64,000 bases of DNA from CAYNJG01 sp965216885 (GTDB taxonomy: Bacteria; Planctomycetota; Planctomycetia; Pirellulales; Pirellulaceae), in the NCBI GenBank assembly GCA_965216885.1, contig OZ244208.1:2046001-2110000 (forward strand). The letters run 5' to 3'. This document shows positions 44,781-53,668 of this stretch, one piece after another (position 1 is the first letter of the stretch; every line of letters starts with the position of its first letter). The translations under genes and the position numbers were made by a program. Below the pieces are notes generated by a model. It was not told the DNA's origin, searched no databases, and saw only the letters and a list, made by a program, of their open reading frames with translations.

Positions 44781-45539
44781 GTGACAGCCCTATCAAACTT
44801 CATCGTCATTCCAGCACGTTTGAAATCAACGCGTCTGCCGCGCAAGATGCTACTTTGTGACACTGGCAAGTCGCTGATTCAACATACGTGGGAGTCTGCC
44901 AGCAAAGCCATCAAGCCGTCGGGTATCTGTGTAGCGACCGATCATGATGAAATTCGAAAGACCGTTTCGGGTTTTGGCGGCCGTGTGCAAATGACCAGCC
45001 CGGCCGCCGCGAGTGGCACGGATCGTGTCGCGGAAGTTGCCCGGGGCATGCCCGATGTTGAAGTCTTCGTGAATGTACAGGGGGATGAGCCGGAGATCGA
45101 ACCGGCAGCCATCGACCTGGTCATCACCTTGCTGGAAAAAGACCCGGAAGCTCCCATGGCAACTTTGGCGACGCCGATTCGGGATCGCGAGACGTTGCAG
45201 GACTCCAATTGTGTGAAGGTGGTCCGCGACGACAATGGTCGAGCGCTCTACTTCAGCCGCAGTCCCATTCCGTTCGCGCGGGAGTGGTCGGACGATCTGC
45301 TGACCAGCGATCCGCCGACGTTTTTGCTGCACCTTGGCATTTATGCGTATCGGCGGGACTTTCTGCTTGAGTTCACCGACCGGGTTCCGGCTCGGATCGA
45401 AAACGTCGAACGGCTGGAACAACTACGTGTTCTGGCGGCTGGCCACAAGATTGCGGTGGGGATCATCGATCGAGCCCCTGCGGGTATCGATACGCTCGAC
45501 GATTATCGGGCGTTTGTCAGTCGGGCACGTGGTCGATAG
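44781..45539 (+). CDS. kdsB: 3-deoxy-manno-octulosonate cytidylyltransferase (CMP-Kdo synthetase)
   Basis: KdsB activates Kdo with CTP to give CMP-Kdo for lipid A-core assembly, so this gene implies Kdo-containing LPS. Motifs are FIVIPARLKSTRLPRKMLL at the N-terminus, VATDHDEI, VNVQGDEPEIEP, and YFSRSPIPFAR, then HLGIYAYRRDFL. The GTG at 44781 has AAAGGA about eight bases upstream and gives 252 residues, the usual size. Upstream in-frame ATGs at 44682 and 44772 would add up to 33 residues with no match to the family. It lies 166 bases before pyrG, which makes its substrate CTP, so co-expression makes sense. It is divergent from glmS, another envelope-sugar gene. Confidence 0.95.
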   Translation: MTALSNFIVIPARLKSTRLPRKMLLCDTGKSLIQHTWESASKAIKPSGICVATDHDEIRKTVSGFGGRVQMTSPAAASGTDRVAEVARGMPDVEVFVNVQGDEPEIEPAAIDLVITLLEKDPEAPMATLATPIRDRETLQDSNCVKVVRDDNGRALYFSRSPIPFAREWSDDLLTSDPPTFLLHLGIYAYRRDFLLEFTDRVPARIENVERLEQLRVLAAGHKIAVGIIDRAPAGIDTLDDYRAFVSRARGR

Positions 45540-45705
45540 AATCACGGGATTGCAATCACTCTGAACAGAATTGCCGGCAACTCAGCCGATTCGTCACGCA
45601 GACCGTGGGCTGCGGCGATCTGTTGAATGCCGAATTCCGTGCACGGAAACCGGACCAAGCGCGCCGGGGCTGTGCTGATTCCGCCAGGAGGGCAGGGGCC
45701 AATCC

Positions 45706-47367
45706 ATGACAAAGCATATCTTCGTAACCGGTGGTGTTGTCAGCTCGCTAGGCAAAGGCCTGACCAGCGCCTCGATTGGAATGCTGCTGGAACGTCGCGG
45801 GCTTCGCGTGCGGATGCAGAAGCTGGATCCGTACATCAATGTGGATCCGGGCACGATGAGCCCCTATCAGCACGGCGAAGTTTACGTGCTGGACGATGGC
45901 AGCGAAACCGATCTGGACCTTGGCCATTACGAGCGATTTACGGACAGTCCCCTGACACGGGATTCGAACTACACTTCCGGCCAGATCTATCTTTCGGTCA
46001 TCAACAAGGAACGACGCGGCGAATTCCTTGGGAAGACCGTTCAGGTAATCCCGCACATCACGGACGAAATCAAAAGCGTCATTCAGAAGATGGCCAGCGA
46101 CGATGTTGACGTGGTCATCACGGAAATTGGCGGGACCGTGGGCGACATCGAGAGTCAGCCGTTCATGGAGGCCATTCGTCAGTTCGCGCTGGATGCCGGC
46201 AAAGAGAATTGCCTGTTCATTCACCTGACACTGGTACCGTACCTCAAAGCGGCGGCGGAGCTCAAAACGAAACCGACACAACATTCCGTCGGTTTGCTGC
46301 GTCAGATCGGTATTCAGCCGGACATCCTTGTGTGCCGAACGGAAGTCGCGATGGCGGACGATGAGTTTCGCAAGATCGCCCTGTTCTGCAATATTTCGCT
46401 CGATTCGGTCATCGAAGAACGTGACAAAGACTTCTCCATCTACGAAGTTCCGCTCAGCCTGGTCGACAATAGCCTCGACAAACTGATCGTCGACAAACTC
46501 AACCTGAAAGCCGGCCCGCTGGAATTGGATGACTGGCGGAATCTGTTGCACGGCCTGCGAAATCCGCGGCACGAGATCAGCATCGCCGTCGTCGGGAAGT
46601 ATGCCGAGCACCGGGATGCGTACAAGTCCGTCTACGAAGCCATCGACCACGCCGGGATCCATCATGGCGCTCAGATTCGCATCGGCCGTATTCAGAGCGA
46701 GGAAGTTCAACGCGAAGGTCCCGAGCGGATTCTGTCGGGCTACGATGGAATCCTCGTGCCGGGAGGTTTCGGCGTGCGTGGGCTGGAAGGCATGGTCGAA
46801 GCAACCCGATTTGCCCGTGAGAAGCAGATTCCGTTCTTCGGTATCTGTCTTGGCATGCAGTCGGCGGTGATCGAATTCGGTCGCAATGTCGTCAACCTGG
46901 AAGGTGCAAATTCCACCGAATTCAACAAGGATACGCGTCACCCCGTGATTTGCCTGCTGGACGAGCAGCAGAACATTACGGACAAGGGTGGCACGATGCG
47001 ACTGGGTACGCAGCCCGCCAAACTCGCCTCCGGCAGGCTTGCGGAAACGGCCTACGAGACCAATGAGATTTCGGAACGGCACCGCCATCGATACGAATTC
47101 AACAATTCCTATCGCCAGCAGTTCGATCGCCACGGCATGAGCGTCACGGGTTCAAGCCCCGACGATTCGCTGGTCGAAATCGTCGAAATCGCCGAACATC
47201 CGTGGTTCCTTGCCGTGCAGTTCCACCCCGAATTCAAATCGCAGCCAACCAATGCCCATCCGCTGTTTGCGGCATTTGTGGCTGCCTCCATCGAGCAACG
47301 AAAGCAGCGTGCCGCCGAGTCGACGGCACCAAAGACCGAACAATCCATTCCGGAAAGCCAATCATGA
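45706..47367 (+). CDS. pyrG: CTP synthase
   Basis: CTP synthase aminates UTP to CTP using glutamine and ATP. The 553-residue product has the N-terminal synthase domain (KHIFVTGGVVSSLGKGLTSAS as read in order, YINVDPGTMSPYQHGEVYV, TEIGGTVGDIES) and the C-terminal glutaminase domain with catalytic Cys381 in FGICLGMQSAVIEF and the His/Glu pair in VQFHPEFKSQP. Length and motifs are normal. It is downstream of kdsB, and its stop overlaps the DUF1844 gene start (ATGA), suggesting a kdsB-pyrG-DUF1844 transcript. Confidence 0.97.
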   Translation: MTKHIFVTGGVVSSLGKGLTSASIGMLLERRGLRVRMQKLDPYINVDPGTMSPYQHGEVYVLDDGSETDLDLGHYERFTDSPLTRDSNYTSGQIYLSVINKERRGEFLGKTVQVIPHITDEIKSVIQKMASDDVDVVITEIGGTVGDIESQPFMEAIRQFALDAGKENCLFIHLTLVPYLKAAAELKTKPTQHSVGLLRQIGIQPDILVCRTEVAMADDEFRKIALFCNISLDSVIEERDKDFSIYEVPLSLVDNSLDKLIVDKLNLKAGPLELDDWRNLLHGLRNPRHEISIAVVGKYAEHRDAYKSVYEAIDHAGIHHGAQIRIGRIQSEEVQREGPERILSGYDGILVPGGFGVRGLEGMVEATRFAREKQIPFFGICLGMQSAVIEFGRNVVNLEGANSTEFNKDTRHPVICLLDEQQNITDKGGTMRLGTQPAKLASGRLAETAYETNEISERHRHRYEFNNSYRQQFDRHGMSVTGSSPDDSLVEIVEIAEHPWFLAVQFHPEFKSQPTNAHPLFAAFVAASIEQRKQRAAESTAPKTEQSIPESQS

Positions 47368-47774
47368 GCGACGAAGACAAGAAGATCATTATCGACGAAG
47401 ACTGGAAGTCGCAGGTCGAGAAGGAAAAAGAGCAGCTTGAATCGGAGCCGGAAGACGGCGAAGCTCAACCTGGCGGACCAAACGAAATTCCGCCAGCCTC
47501 ATTCCCGATGCTGGCGACCTCCATCGCAACTCAGGCCATGATGGCGCTGGGCCAGGTGGCGGACCCCATGAGTGGCCAGGCGGTCTATCACCCGGAACTG
47601 GCACGCCATCACATCGATACGTTGGTTGTCTTGCAGGAAAAGACGAAAGGCAACCTTGAAGAAGACGAAACGGCGATGATTGAGAATTTCATCAATCAGT
47701 TGCAGCAGCTCTTCGTGGCGATGGCCAATGCGAATGTTCAGGCACCACCACCGGGACCTGAAATTCAGATGTAA
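47364..47774 (+). CDS. DUF1844 family protein
   Basis: A 136-residue acidic protein with the DUF1844 core: FPMLATSIATQAMMALGQV, then ARHHIDTLVVLQEKTKGNLEEDE, and FINQLQQLFVAMAN. The family is widespread in planctomycetes and deltaproteobacteria, small and without a known activity. The ATG at 47364 overlaps the pyrG stop (ATGA), which points to translational coupling and some shared need with CTP synthesis. Its N-terminal 40 residues are charged and probably disordered. It is followed directly by a small hairpin. Confidence 0.85.
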   Translation: MSDEDKKIIIDEDWKSQVEKEKEQLESEPEDGEAQPGGPNEIPPASFPMLATSIATQAMMALGQVADPMSGQAVYHPELARHHIDTLVVLQEKTKGNLEEDETAMIENFINQLQQLFVAMANANVQAPPPGPEIQM

Positions 47775-47786
47775 CGATCGGGTTGG

Positions 47787-47811
47787 CTCAGGTTGACGTT
47801 GGGCCTGAGCT
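47787..47811 (+). terminator. Possible terminator hairpin after the DUF1844 gene
   Basis: GCTCAGG (47787-47793) pairs with CCTGAGC (47805-47811). It starts 12 bases after the stop codon. No T-run follows, so termination is uncertain. Confidence 0.35.
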
Positions 47812-47894
47812 GAAGTTGGGCCTCGGGTGAAGTCTGGGTGGCGTTGTCCGGAGATGGACAACGTCAGGGTTACGCCAGCGATTTCACGCAACGT

Positions 47895-47995
47895 GTTCGT
47901 AGTACCGCCCTGTTCGTAGTACCGCCCTTTAGGCGGACGAGCACGGAACCGCGAGCCAAACAGATTTTCCGCCTGAAAGGCGGTACTACGAGCGA
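47895..47995. repeat. Extragenic palindromic repeat element
   Basis: GTTCGTAGTACCGCCC occurs twice in tandem (47895-47910, 47912-47927). The 22-base arm at 47915-47936 is inverted at 47969-47990 with two mismatches. Each arm has its own CCGCC/GGCGG mini-hairpin. The layout resembles REP/BIME-type dispersed elements. It lies between convergent genes. Confidence 0.8.
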
Positions 47996-48050
47996 AACTA
48001 GCGTCGTCCGGCTTGGGCGGCGCCGTCCGGTGAGTGCTCGAAATCCGGCG

Positions 48051-48470
48051 TTACGAGGCCTCATCGTGGACGATGAAGCAGGAGGCCACTTCTTCTGGAA
48101 TCCGCACGGGTGCCTGTTTTTCGAACGACACGAATGACCAGACGGTTTCGCCCTGAGCGACAATACGCTCGTCTTGCGTACGTGTGATGCGATACTTCCG
48201 CAGGCAACGTACTTTCGAGAAACGGGCGATCCACGTCGAGACGATCAGCTCGTCGTTGGCAAACGCTGGTGCCGAGTACTCAATGAAGTGGGATCGCACG
48301 ACCCATCCAGATCCCAGTTCGACGTAGCGTCGCGTTGGCCATCCGTTCGCGGACGAGTGGGCAACGCCGGCGTCAATGAACCAAGCCAGATAGTTGAGGT
48401 TGTTCACATGTCCCAGGAAGTCGATGTCTGACTGGGCAACGGAAACGGGATGGTCGTAGACGGCCTGCAT
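48051..48470 (-). CDS. Hotdog-fold acyl-CoA thioesterase-like protein
   Basis: A 139-residue protein of the 4-hydroxybenzoyl-CoA thioesterase/YbgC type: MQAVYDHPVSVAQSDIDFLGHVNNLNYLAWF has the catalytic Asp and the HVNN motif (DxxGHVNN) of this hotdog group. SHFIEYSAPAFANDELIVSTWI and IVAQGETVWSFV are the following strands. It should hydrolyse an acyl-CoA thioester; the natural substrate is unknown. The frame is open further upstream, but that part has no thioesterase similarity and would overlap the next gene, so ATG 48470 is taken. It lies 25 bases after the DUF6580-like gene on the same strand. Confidence 0.85.
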   Translation of the reverse strand: MQAVYDHPVSVAQSDIDFLGHVNNLNYLAWFIDAGVAHSSANGWPTRRYVELGSGWVVRSHFIEYSAPAFANDELIVSTWIARFSKVRCLRKYRITRTQDERIVAQGETVWSFVSFEKQAPVRIPEEVASCFIVHDEAS

Positions 48471-48495
48471 GGTGCGAATGGGCGTTGGTTTCGTT

Positions 48496-49080
48496 TTACG
48501 ACGTAACCAGTGCCTTCGAGTCGCGATTGGCCAGCAGACGAATGGCGGCGTAGCTGCCGAACAGGGTCGTGGCGAAAATCGCGTCGCCGGCCAAGGTGTA
48601 GCGGAAGAACGGAATCGCGCTGGTGTAGCAGCTAACGAGTCCGGCGAAAGTAGGCTCGTACCACGAGCTGGTTGCCCAAACCGCGAAGTTGGTGCCAAGG
48701 AAGAAGATCAGCGAGCACGCCAGGCTGGAAGCCATCAGGCCCGCGACGCTTTGGAATGCTTTGCCGGCAGACGGCTGGTCGAATGTGAAGTAGCGACGGA
48801 CGAATCCGGAAAGGAGTACCGGCAGGGCCAGCAGTGTGTAGACCGTCAGCATCAATGGCAGTGCGTATCCGCCAGCTTCTACCAGTCGGTCGCTGATGAG
48901 CATGATCGTCAGCGGAGCAGCAATTGCCAGCAGACGATGACCGAAGAAGTAGCCGGCAAAGAGAGCGATTCCCGCGACGGGCGCGAAGTTCGGTACGTAC
49001 TGAAACGCGACTCGGGCGACGACGCCAAGCGTCACGAGCAGTACGAATACCAGAAGATCATTGATACGTGGGCGATTCAT
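48496..49080 (-). CDS. Multi-pass membrane protein, DUF6580-like (ECF S-component-like)
   Basis: A 194-residue hydrophobic protein with about five to six membrane helices (DLLVFVLLVTLGVVARVAF, FAPVAGIALFAGYFFGHRL, and others). The start RPRINDLLVF and the PNFAPVAGIALFAGYFF segment recall DUF6580 proteins, which resemble substrate-binding S components of ECF vitamin transporters. The ATG at 49080 has AAGGACAGG upstream; a GTG at 49098 is possible. The gene sits 50 bases after a DUF4430-like secreted protein gene, and the two families are often neighbours by my memory. A role in uptake of a vitamin-like ligand is a hypothesis. No ATPase or EcfT gene is near. Confidence 0.7.
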   Translation of the reverse strand: MNRPRINDLLVFVLLVTLGVVARVAFQYVPNFAPVAGIALFAGYFFGHRLLAIAAPLTIMLISDRLVEAGGYALPLMLTVYTLLALPVLLSGFVRRYFTFDQPSAGKAFQSVAGLMASSLACSLIFFLGTNFAVWATSSWYEPTFAGLVSCYTSAIPFFRYTLAGDAIFATTLFGSYAAIRLLANRDSKALVTS

Positions 49081-49130
49081 CACAAACCTGTCCTTCACTT
49101 GAGCTGACGTGCGCCGTCGGATGACGCATC

Positions 49131-49568
49131 TTACTTATACCGTTCGAACTTCCACAAGACGCGGTCGCCGGCTTTGAGCTCAAAAATGCCGCTACTGCGA
49201 TCGCCCAGCTTGTCGTTCACGCGAAAAACCCAGTTACGGTCATCCGCCCCACCATTCTTCAAGTCGTCGATTTGCGTGATCATCGTTAGCGCACCGCGTC
49301 CCCGCTGCGTAAATTTGATGCCACGGGGGTGCTTGCCGGCCCAATCCAGAGCGTTTACGACGTTCATTTTGGCTTTCCACGGGATGGCCGGGAAGCGTTT
49401 TTGGGCTCCGTCCCCGTAGTCAACGGTCAGCGTCACCACGGCTGTCTGCTTCTTCGCCGAAGCGCCGGGTGTAGCTTGCTGTTCGTCCGCGCGGGACAGT
49501 GACTTGACTTGTGGTGCCAGCAAAAACACAACTGCCAGCATCGCGATCGCGGTGATTCTTATTTTCAT
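49131..49568 (-). CDS. Secreted DUF4430-like protein
   Basis: A 145-residue protein with a signal peptide (ITAIAMLAVVFLLAPQVKS) and a single beta-rich domain: VVTLTVDYGDGAQKRFPAIPW, MNVVNALDWAGKH, and DRNWVFRVNDKLGDRSSGIFELKAGDRVLWKFERYK read in order. This matches the DUF4430 layout, related to the cobalamin-binding C-terminal domain of intrinsic factor/transcobalamin. The ATG at 49568 puts the signal peptide first; the frame upstream has no signal-like sequence. With the DUF6580-like membrane protein downstream it may form a binding-protein/permease pair. Ligand unknown. Confidence 0.75.
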   Translation of the reverse strand: MKIRITAIAMLAVVFLLAPQVKSLSRADEQQATPGASAKKQTAVVTLTVDYGDGAQKRFPAIPWKAKMNVVNALDWAGKHPRGIKFTQRGRGALTMITQIDDLKNGGADDRNWVFRVNDKLGDRSSGIFELKAGDRVLWKFERYK

Positions 49569-49767
49569 GGTTCTTTTGTTTGCTGCTCGCCAAGTGTCCG
49601 ATAAACAAGGATGATGTTGCGATTTGCAGTCCATTGACGCAACTGCAACGAGGGCTAGCATGCAAATAGGCGGTTTTCCGCCCGTCTGCGTACAGAGAAC
49701 ACGTTCGATTGCTGGAGCAGTCACGACCACGTGCCCCATGAGCCAACTGCCACAGACAGGTTAACGC

Positions 49768-51933
49768 ATGAATGCATCCGTCACGATGACCGAGACCTTC
49801 AATCTGACTTTTCCCGAATCCGATGTCGCCCTGCTGACGTTGGACATGCCCGGAAAAGGGGCCAACGTGCTGTCCGGAAACGTGCTGGATGAGCTGGAAA
49901 GTAAGCTCGATGCCCTCCAGGATCGCAGTGACCTGGCGGGTTTGATCTTCATTTCAGCGAAGCCCAACATCTTCATCGCCGGCGCGGACCTTCGCGAGTT
50001 TGCGTCTTCGATCTCGACCATCACCGAGGACCAGACGTTTGTCATGTGCCAACGTGGGCAAAAGCTGTTTGGTCGCCTCTCGAAGATGCCTTTTCCAACG
50101 GTCGCCGCGATCGACGGGACCTGTGTCGGCGGCGGAGCGGAGCTGGCGATCTGGTGTGATCGCAGGATCATGACTACCAATCCCCGCACCGACTTTGGAT
50201 TCCCGGAAGTCAAGCTGGGCATCTTCCCCGGCTGGGGAGGAACGGCCCGTGCTCCGCGCATGATTGGTCTTGGCAATGCCGTGGAAATGATCACCGGTGG
50301 CGACGCGATTGACGCGAAGTCGGCGTGGTCGATGGGCCTCTGCAGCGACGTCGTTGAGGGCGAGCAATTGCTGTCCGCGGCGATCAGCATGGTGCGCGAC
50401 GAGCAAACGACGAAGCAATATCTCGAAGATCGCAAGTCGTGGTCCGCACCCATTGAAATTAGCGACACGGAGCTTGGTTTTCTGAATGCGACCGCGTCCG
50501 CCATGATTCAGCAGCAGACCAAGGGGCAGTATCCGGCCCCGGTCGCGGCGCTGGAGACCATGATGAAGACCGCGCGGCTTGACTCCGATCAGGCCTGTGA
50601 ACTGGAGGCAAGAGGGATGGCGAAGATGTTCGGTTCGCCCGTCAATGCGGCCCTCCTGAACATCTTCTTCCTCACCGACAACAACAAGCGGGACAAAGGC
50701 GTCGACGGCGACGTGGCGACTGGCAAGATCGAATCGGTCTCCGTGATTGGAGCCGGGATCATGGGCGCAGGGATTGCCGCGGCGAACGTCAAGAAAAAGT
50801 TGAACGTGACGATCAGCGACGCCAATCGTGAGGCACTCGGTCGCGGTGTCGCGGAAGTGCTTTCGGACGTGTCTTACAACAAACAGACCCGCCGAGGTGA
50901 CGTGAAACGCGCGGTGCAGTTCGCTCCGTTTCTGAACGGCACGGTCTCGCAGGAGGAAGTGGCTTCGTCCGATGTCGTCATCGAAGCGATCGTCGAAAAT
51001 GCAGATGTGAAGAAGAGCGTCTACGCACGGCTCGAGCCACTTATGCGTGATGATGCGATTCTGGCGTCCAATACGTCCACGATCCCAATTACCGATCTGG
51101 CGAAAGATCTGAACAAGCCCGAGCGATTCTGCGGCATTCACTTCTTCAATCCTGTTCGCAAGATGAAGCTCGTGGAGATCATTCGTGGCGAGCAGACGAA
51201 CGATGAAACAATTGCGACGGCTGTGCAGTACGCGAAGAGTATTGGGAAGTCGCCGATCGTCGTCAACGACGGCCCCGGCTTCCTGGTCAACCGCTTGCTG
51301 CTTCCGTATATGAATGAGTCGTTGCTGTTGATTTCCGAGGGTGCGAAAATCGCGGACGTCGAAAAGGCATCGAAGAAGTTTGGCATGCCCATGGGGCCCA
51401 TCACGCTCTATGACGTTGTGGGACTGGACACCGCAATGTACGCCGGCCGCACAATGTGGGAGGCATTCCCGGATCGCATAACGGCGTCGCCCATCCTGCC
51501 GGCGTTGGTCAAGGCGGGCCGTCTTGGCCAAAAGTCGGGCAAGGGTTTCTTCTCCTACGAAAACCCAAAGCGAAAGGGAACGCCCGATCCGGAACTGGCG
51601 AAGTACGTCGATCCCTACATGGCCGCGACGACGAAAGAATTCACGTTGCCCGAGATCACCGACCGGTTGTTCCTGCCCATGCTGCTGGAAGCAACCCGTG
51701 TGCTGGAAGACAAGATTGTCCGGGATGTTCGCGACATCGACCTTGGCCTGATATTTGGGCTCGGTTTTCCACCGTTCAAGGGCGGTCTCTTGCACTGGGC
51801 AGACACGCTGGGTGCGAAGCAGATTGTCGAGATGCTGAAGCCGTTCGAAGATCAGGGCGATCGCATGAAGCCGACCGATCTTTTGAATCGCATGGCGGCC
51901 GATGACCAGAAGTTCTACGAACTCACGCTGTAG
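49768..51933 (+). CDS. fadJ: Multifunctional enoyl-CoA hydratase / 3-hydroxyacyl-CoA dehydrogenase
   Basis: A 721-residue beta-oxidation enzyme. The N-terminal crotonase domain (1-190) shows ISAKPNIFIAGADLREF (oxyanion hole) and GTCVGGGAELAIWCD with FPEVKLGIFPGWGG. The central NAD-binding domain has VIGAGIMGAGIAAANV (about 325-340) and IEAIVENADVKK, SNTSTIPITDLA, FCGIHFFNPVRKMKLVEI. The C-terminal 3HCDH domains include NDGPGFLVNRLLLPYMNE. It hydrates enoyl-CoA and oxidises 3-hydroxyacyl-CoA. The thiolase gene lies 126 bases downstream, completing a fadJ/fadA-type pair. The symbol is by architecture; FadB-type naming is also possible. Confidence 0.93.
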   Translation: MNASVTMTETFNLTFPESDVALLTLDMPGKGANVLSGNVLDELESKLDALQDRSDLAGLIFISAKPNIFIAGADLREFASSISTITEDQTFVMCQRGQKLFGRLSKMPFPTVAAIDGTCVGGGAELAIWCDRRIMTTNPRTDFGFPEVKLGIFPGWGGTARAPRMIGLGNAVEMITGGDAIDAKSAWSMGLCSDVVEGEQLLSAAISMVRDEQTTKQYLEDRKSWSAPIEISDTELGFLNATASAMIQQQTKGQYPAPVAALETMMKTARLDSDQACELEARGMAKMFGSPVNAALLNIFFLTDNNKRDKGVDGDVATGKIESVSVIGAGIMGAGIAAANVKKKLNVTISDANREALGRGVAEVLSDVSYNKQTRRGDVKRAVQFAPFLNGTVSQEEVASSDVVIEAIVENADVKKSVYARLEPLMRDDAILASNTSTIPITDLAKDLNKPERFCGIHFFNPVRKMKLVEIIRGEQTNDETIATAVQYAKSIGKSPIVVNDGPGFLVNRLLLPYMNESLLLISEGAKIADVEKASKKFGMPMGPITLYDVVGLDTAMYAGRTMWEAFPDRITASPILPALVKAGRLGQKSGKGFFSYENPKRKGTPDPELAKYVDPYMAATTKEFTLPEITDRLFLPMLLEATRVLEDKIVRDVRDIDLGLIFGLGFPPFKGGLLHWADTLGAKQIVEMLKPFEDQGDRMKPTDLLNRMAADDQKFYELTL

Positions 51934-52059
51934 ATTCGCCCCTTGAGCTTGAGCGGATAAGTCCGTCCGTACGGCTCGTCGCATCGGAACGAAACAACGA
52001 AGTAAAGGCTGTTTGCACCGCCACCGCTGGCACCGCAAACCAAACAGAATGGAATAGCC

Positions 52060-53220
52060 ATGTCACCAGCAGTAGTCGTCGATTGTGTCCGAACTCCCAT
52101 CGGCCGTGCTCATCCGTCCAAAGGGTGTTTCCGGGATGTTCGCAGTGATGACCTCGCCGTCGCCTGCATCGAGGCACTCGTGAAACGCACGGGTATTGAT
52201 CCGGCAGAAATCGAGGACGTCATCCTTGGAAATACGCAACAGACCAAGGAGCAGGGCCTGAACGTCGCTCGCAACGTTGCCCTGATGGCCGGACTGAACG
52301 TGGAAACCGGTGGGGCGACCATCAATCGGCTTTGCGGAAGTAGTCTTCAGGCGCTGAATCAGGCTTCGCACGCGATCGTTGCTGGCGGTGAGAACGTACA
52401 GATCGTTGGCGGCCTCGAGCACATGCATCATCTGCCCATGGATCACGGTCTGGACCTGAATCCCAAGATGTTCCACCGTACCTCCAAGGGTGCGTTGATG
52501 ATGGGCGTCACGGCCGAATTCCTGGCTCAGACACAGGGCATCTCTCGCGAAGAGCAGGATGCGTTTGCGTTGCGAAGTCACCAGTTAGCGCATGCGACGC
52601 ACGAAAAGGGCGAGTTCGAACGAGAGATTGTTCCGGTTTATGGACGGGATGAAGCTGGCCAGCGGTATCTGGTGACTCGCGATCAGTGTGTTCGTAATGC
52701 CGACAACACGGACGCTCTGGCAAAGCTCAACCCGGCGTTCATGCCGAAACTGGGTACGGTCACCGCGGGCAACAGTTCGCCGCTCAATGACGGCGCCGCG
52801 GCGATGTTGGTGATGTCCGAAGAAAAAGCAAACGAACTGGGACTGAAGCCTTTGGTCCGCGTTCGGTCCACGGCGGTTGCCGGTGTCGAACCGTCCGTGA
52901 TGGGAACGGGGCCCGTACCGGCGACGAAGAAAGCGCTGAAACGAGCCGGCATGTCGTTGGGAGACATCGACGTCATCGAATTGAACGAGGCTTTCGCAGC
53001 ACAGGCGATTGCCTGTATGAGAATGTTGGAAGCCGATCCGGACAAGGTCAATGTCCGCGGTGGCAGCATTGCCATTGGCCATCCGCTGGGGGCCAGCGGA
53101 GCTCGAATCGCAACGACGTTGATCCACGCGATGATGGATCGGCAGGCGAATTACGGCCTTGCCACGATGTGTATTGGTGCCGGTCAGGGCATCGCAACGG
53201 TTTTCGAACGAATTGGCTAG
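52060..53220 (+). CDS. fadA: Acetyl-CoA acyltransferase (3-ketoacyl-CoA thiolase)
   Basis: A 386-residue thiolase that cleaves 3-ketoacyl-CoA with CoA, the last step of beta-oxidation. The nucleophile Cys92 is in NRLCGSSLQALNQASHAI. The C-terminal catalytic residues are in GGSIAIGHPLGASGARI (His) and MCIGAGQGIATVFE (Cys). NEAFAAQAIACMR is also typical. The length matches the family. It follows the multifunctional fadJ-type gene on the same strand. A long non-coding stretch follows it. Confidence 0.95.
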   Translation: MSPAVVVDCVRTPIGRAHPSKGCFRDVRSDDLAVACIEALVKRTGIDPAEIEDVILGNTQQTKEQGLNVARNVALMAGLNVETGGATINRLCGSSLQALNQASHAIVAGGENVQIVGGLEHMHHLPMDHGLDLNPKMFHRTSKGALMMGVTAEFLAQTQGISREEQDAFALRSHQLAHATHEKGEFEREIVPVYGRDEAGQRYLVTRDQCVRNADNTDALAKLNPAFMPKLGTVTAGNSSPLNDGAAAMLVMSEEKANELGLKPLVRVRSTAVAGVEPSVMGTGPVPATKKALKRAGMSLGDIDVIELNEAFAAQAIACMRMLEADPDKVNVRGGSIAIGHPLGASGARIATTLIHAMMDRQANYGLATMCIGAGQGIATVFERIG

Positions 53221-53668
53221 AACACAGTTTTTACAACACGGTATGCCTGCCTGGGGCGCCGACCCGGCGAGACGATAGAGACGCCTGAATTGCAGTCTCG
53301 CGTACGCTGGCGACGTCGTTTTGAATCCAGTTTCAAACACCTAGGTGGTTTCTTCATTATCACGAACTCGTGTGGTGTTGAAGAAACACATGTGGCATAA
53401 ACCATCCCGAACACAGAAATAGTTGAACGAAATCAACGGAAAGAGACTCGAGGTACGATCCTAAAACTGACAGAGGTGTCTTCACCATGCTCAATCATTG
53501 CCATCGATCACCCAGCGCATTCCACATGACAAGAAGGGAGATAGAGTTCCAGTAGACGGTTGCCGCGTTGCTGCATCCTGATTGCCTGCGACGCCACAGC
53601 AATTGTTTCAAACCGAGTCCCGATTGATTCGGCCTCGATCGAATCGATCACGTGAGACGGAGGCCCCA
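53221..53668. other. Intergenic region between thiolase and PhoH-like genes
   Basis: About 450 bases without a gene. Contains CACCTAGGTG (53338-53347) and a nested inverted repeat, GTTTCTTC (53348-53355)/GAAGAAAC (53380-53387) around CACGA-AC-TCGTG. No T-run follows. The promoter of the PhoH-like gene must be in the right half. Confidence 0.55.

Noticed and set aside
45748..47133. 461-codon minus-strand frame
   Set aside because: Fully antisense to pyrG; no similarity to a family.
47870..48163. Short minus-strand frame over the palindromic element
   Set aside because: It translates the repeat element itself and has no independent support.
49954..52038. 694-codon minus-strand frame
   Set aside because: Fully antisense to the fadJ-type gene; long only because of GC-rich codon bias.
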